Shown here: positions 61,887 to 64,000 of the stretch, one piece after another
How positions within the stretch are numbered: the stretch's first letter is position 1
Layout of the letters: every line of letters begins with the position of its first letter
DNA from: Accumulibacter sp036625275
Lineage (GTDB): Bacteria; Pseudomonadota; Gammaproteobacteria; Burkholderiales; Rhodocyclaceae
DNA length: 64,000 bases
Assembly: GCF_036625275.1 (NCBI RefSeq)
Contig: NZ_JAZKUD010000006.1
Location: 1 to 64,000, forward strand
Direction: 5' to 3'
Made by a program: the position numbers and the translations under genes
Notes under the pieces: model-generated
What the model saw: only the letters and a program-made list of their open reading frames with translations
What the model was told of the DNA's origin: nothing
Database searches by the model: none

Positions 61887-62755
61887 CCCGCCGCCCTCCG
61901 CAGGTTCGCCAGGTCGTTGAAGTCTGAACCGCTCACGCCCTCGGGGAATTCCGGCACTGCCAGCCGCGCGCCGGTTGCCTTCGCCGCCGCGGTTGCCGCC
62001 GTCAAGCCGGGGTTGCCTTCCGTCTTTCGATCGTTGTCCGCACAGATCAGCAGATCAGCGCCCGGCCAAGCAGCGCGCGCCGCCTTCGCCACCGGCAGCA
62101 GGTTGCCGGCGTTCATGGCGCAGAGCACCGGGTGCCCGGATTCTTCGTGCAGCGTCGCGCCGGTTGCCCAGCCTTCGCAGATCAGCAGCAGCGCCGGGTT
62201 CATCAGGTCGCCGATTGGCGAGAACAGCCCGCCAGCCCGGCCGCTCTCGAACCGCTTGCCGCCATCGGGCATGATTCGCTGAACATTCCACAGCAGCCCG
62301 TGAATATCGAGCAGGGGAACCACCAGCGCCGCGCCGGTTTGCCGCAGGCTGTGCGCCTGTACGCCTTTGGCGATCAGGTAGGGGTGTGTCGGGTTGGCAG
62401 TACCCGCCGCCGCCCAGATCGCCCGCGCCTCGATCGCCCGCGCCTCGTGTTCGGCCCGCCGTTCGGCTTGCGCTTTGGTCCGCGCCGCCCGTATCAGTTC
62501 GGCGAAGGCTTCGTGCTCGGTATCGTTCAGCCGCTTGCCGTCCGCCGCCCAGGTCGAACGGAATCCGGTTTTCCAACTGCCGAAGATGCCAGCGGCCCGG
62601 CCATCGGTGTGCAGGCAATACCAGCCGTTGCGGGTTCCGCTCCGGTCGCCATCGGCATGGAAGCGATGCAGCAGCCCGTCCGCCTCGATCGCTTCAGAGG
62701 GAAGCAGCCCGGCCAGGCGCATCGCTTCGCGGAATTCTTGGAGTGGGTCATTCAT
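61883..62755 (-). CDS. Toprim-domain (primase-like) protein
   Basis: 290 aa. Seen: an N-terminal zinc-free region (LHRFHADGDRSGTRNGWYCL), then a Toprim core with LLICEGWATGATLHE (catalytic Glu) and DLLICADNDRKTEGNPG (DxD). Resembles the DUF7146/Toprim primases of prophages. Good AAGGGGG site before ATG 62755. Overlaps both neighbours, in one operon with the DUF927 gene. Confidence 0.85.
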   Translation of the reverse strand: MNDPLQEFREAMRLAGLLPSEAIEADGLLHRFHADGDRSGTRNGWYCLHTDGRAAGIFGSWKTGFRSTWAADGKRLNDTEHEAFAELIRAARTKAQAERRAEHEARAIEARAIWAAAGTANPTHPYLIAKGVQAHSLRQTGAALVVPLLDIHGLLWNVQRIMPDGGKRFESGRAGGLFSPIGDLMNPALLLICEGWATGATLHEESGHPVLCAMNAGNLLPVAKAARAAWPGADLLICADNDRKTEGNPGLTAATAAAKATGARLAVPEFPEGVSGSDFNDLANLRRAAG

Positions 62756-63047
62756 CGCCGCCCCCTTGATCGTCAAGGAAGCCAGGCGCCGGCCATTCCG
62801 GTGTACCCATCGAGTACAGCGCGACATTGCGCCGGATGACACCACGGAATTCAAACTCCGGCTCGATCACCGTCAGGATGTGGAACCCCTTGGCCCGCAG
62901 GTCGTGGATGCGCGCTGCGGTTTCGGGGATGGCGAGGTTTGCCGTCAGCTCGAAGCTGGGTACCGGCTGACGTTCTCGAATAACTTGCAGGACTTCGGCG
63001 CACTGCCCGGTGACCACCGGTGGCCCGTCGTGATTTGCTGTGCTCAT
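62748..63047 (-). CDS. Small HTH-like phage-type protein, 99 aa
   Basis: Contains a winged-helix-like pattern VPSFELTANLAIPETAARIHDLRAKGF, as in small phage regulators of the helix-turn-helix group. ATG 63047 overlaps the stop of the 55-aa gene (ATGA); an in-frame ATG at 63068 is an alternative. Its end overlaps the Toprim gene by 8 bp. Confidence 0.65.
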   Translation of the reverse strand: MSTANHDGPPVVTGQCAEVLQVIRERQPVPSFELTANLAIPETAARIHDLRAKGFHILTVIEPEFEFRGVIRRNVALYSMGTPEWPAPGFLDDQGGGDE

Positions 63048-63211
63048 CGCCGGCCTCCTCTCTGCCATCCGCGTTTCGGTCGCCGGTCGATGCGGCTTGG
63101 CTTGGCGAAGAATCCGCCTGACAGGATGCTGTTCGGGTTATGATTCGGGCTGTCGAATGTCTTTGAGCCCGTGCCGGTGCCCCCCTGTGCGGGTTTTTTG
63201 TGGGTCGTCAT
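63044..63211 (-). CDS. Small hypothetical protein, 55 aa
   Basis: Starts MTTHKKPAQGGTGTGSKTFD; Gly/Ser-rich and basic, with a PNHNPNSILSGGFFAKPSR segment. No domain recognised. Kept because it overlaps the next gene by 4 bp in the operon. Confidence 0.5.
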   Translation of the reverse strand: MTTHKKPAQGGTGTGSKTFDSPNHNPNSILSGGFFAKPSRIDRRPKRGWQRGGRR

Positions 63212-63224
63212 GTCGTCGCTCCGA

Positions 63225-63524
63225 TCAGGCCGCAAGGGCTTTGCGAAGCTCGCCGACGTTCCAAGCGGTAATGCGCTGCGAGAGTTTTCGGGGTGCTGGC
63301 AGGTCGCCGCGCCGGACCATGCGCCAGACAGTTGCGGCAGAGCACGCTTTCAGCGCCCGGACTACCGGCAATCGAACGCTGGCCGAATCGGGAAGGGAAT
63401 CAAAATTTTTGAGAGCGTCGGAGATACCGACTTCTTTGATGCGAACGGGTGCCGAATCAGTAGCTGGGAATGCTTCCTTGACGACGTCGACGATGGTGGC
63501 TGTATTGCCGAATTTGTGGGTCAT
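63225..63524 (-). CDS. AlpA-like helix-turn-helix regulator/excisionase
   Basis: A 99-aa protein with CSAATVWRMVRRGDLPAPRKL and a C-terminal WNVGELRKALAA, the MerR-like AlpA/excisionase fold that controls integration or early expression of satellites. AAGGA is 9 nt before ATG 63524. First gene of the element operon. Confidence 0.8.
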   Translation of the reverse strand: MTHKFGNTATIVDVVKEAFPATDSAPVRIKEVGISDALKNFDSLPDSASVRLPVVRALKACSAATVWRMVRRGDLPAPRKLSQRITAWNVGELRKALAA

Positions 63525-64000
63525 GGGGATAAATCCTTAAATGATTGCGCCTCGGTGGCGCCGTAGTGGTCCGGACAAGTCTGTTAAACATTGGATTCCT
63601 CGGGTCTTTATTAGAATGTACGCAATTGGTGCGTCCCATTTGCTACGTGAGTTAGCTGCTTGCATCTCCTTGCCAAAGTTGTGAAAGCCGCGCCTTAATG
63701 CCTTTACAAGACACAGCATGCGGCACATTATATCTGAGTTATCCACAGCCTATCCGGATGCCGCAACGGCTCTTTGGCGAACCAAAGCCCAACACGCCCG
63801 CATGCTGAAAAAATATACTGCCTGAGCCGGAGAAAGGGTCGAGCACTGTTACGGCTTGATATGTCTTGCGACAATCCAGACGATGTAAAAGCGACTTTGT
63901 TGTGATTCCGTCACGAAGTGTTGTTATTTTGTAACGGCGATGATTGGTACTCGTCGAGTGCTCTTTTGCCGCGCCGGCCGATGCGCTCCGACCATGCGCT
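63525..64000. promoter_or_regulatory. Gene-free region upstream of the AlpA-like gene
   Basis: No convincing gene over ~475 bp. A perfect DnaA-box sequence TTATCCACA is at 63739-63747, and a perfect hairpin CTTTGG-CGAA-CCAAAG at 63772-63787. The operon promoter presumably lies here. A run of AT-rich sequence continues to the window edge. Confidence 0.45.

Larger units (their letters stand above)
57607..64000. mobile_element. Partial integrated element at the 3' end of tRNA-Ser(CGA)
   Basis: Directly after the tRNA lies a block of minus-strand genes of phage/satellite type (AlpA-like regulator, small HTH protein, Toprim protein, DUF927 ATPase, HGGxW protein) in an operon of overlapping genes. 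The pattern matches P4-like satellites and integrative elements using tRNA 3' ends as attB. The integrase and the second attachment site are not in the window. The exact left boundary within the tRNA end cannot be set without the other copy. Confidence 0.7.

Noticed and set aside
63537..63746. 69-codon minus-strand frame upstream of the AlpA-like gene
   Set aside because: No ribosome site or domain; overlaps what looks like the promoter region.
63718..63825. 35-codon plus-strand frame near the right edge
   Set aside because: Too short, no ribosome site and overlaps the DnaA box and hairpin.

Overview
The window looks like a chromosomal segment of a GC-rich betaproteobacterium, most likely Rhodocyclales and plausibly a Candidatus Accumulibacter relative. 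This rests on gene content (a PTS trio without a permease, metX-metW, a 2-methylcitrate locus, the mre/mrd/rod cluster, type IV pili) and coding style. It is inference; no database search was possible.

Layout. 1-1622 (-): the N-terminal 540 codons of a DUF499-type ATPase, probably the edge of an accessory or defence island, next to the 3' end of a tRNA-Ser(GCU). 2276-20065: housekeeping genes, namely lysC, pntAB, a CBS protein, dgt-aroB-aroK, EIIA/HPr/EI, metX-metW, an AmpG-like permease, a SMUG1-type uracil-DNA glycosylase, a YqjD/YqjE/YqjK-like stress trio, xth and pyrE. 20204-23512 (-): gatCAB. 23615-30331 (+): the cell-elongation cluster mreBCD-mrdA-rodA-rlpA. 31444-34584: dacC, ybeD, lipB and lipA. 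35416-38603: a second RlpA-like protein, prpC and prpD.

38620-56712 is the most distinctive part. A membrane diguanylate cyclase precedes a secreted metzincin protease. Next is a two-gene conflict module on the minus strand (SIR2-like/TIR effector plus nSTAND NTPase). Divergent from it, a sigma70-like promoter leads into a class I cyclic-di-GMP (GEMM) riboswitch heading a pilin/minor-pilin/PilY1 operon. PilY1 is about twice the usual size because 25 heptapeptide repeats and about 25 repeats of 29 residues are inserted inside its von Willebrand A domain. The neighbourhood suggests c-di-GMP control of pilus-tip adhesion.

57517-64000: a tRNA-Ser(CGA) whose 3' end abuts a partial integrated element. 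The element is a minus-strand operon of overlapping genes: AlpA-like regulator, small proteins, Toprim protein, DUF927 helicase/primase-like ATPase and an HGGxW-type protein. No integrase is visible; it may lie beyond the right edge. Within the element an ~88-bp palindromic repeat occurs three times inside coding sequence.

A separate intergenic repeat family (12851-12974, 20081-20202, and a partial copy at 32587-32625) is scattered through the housekeeping part.
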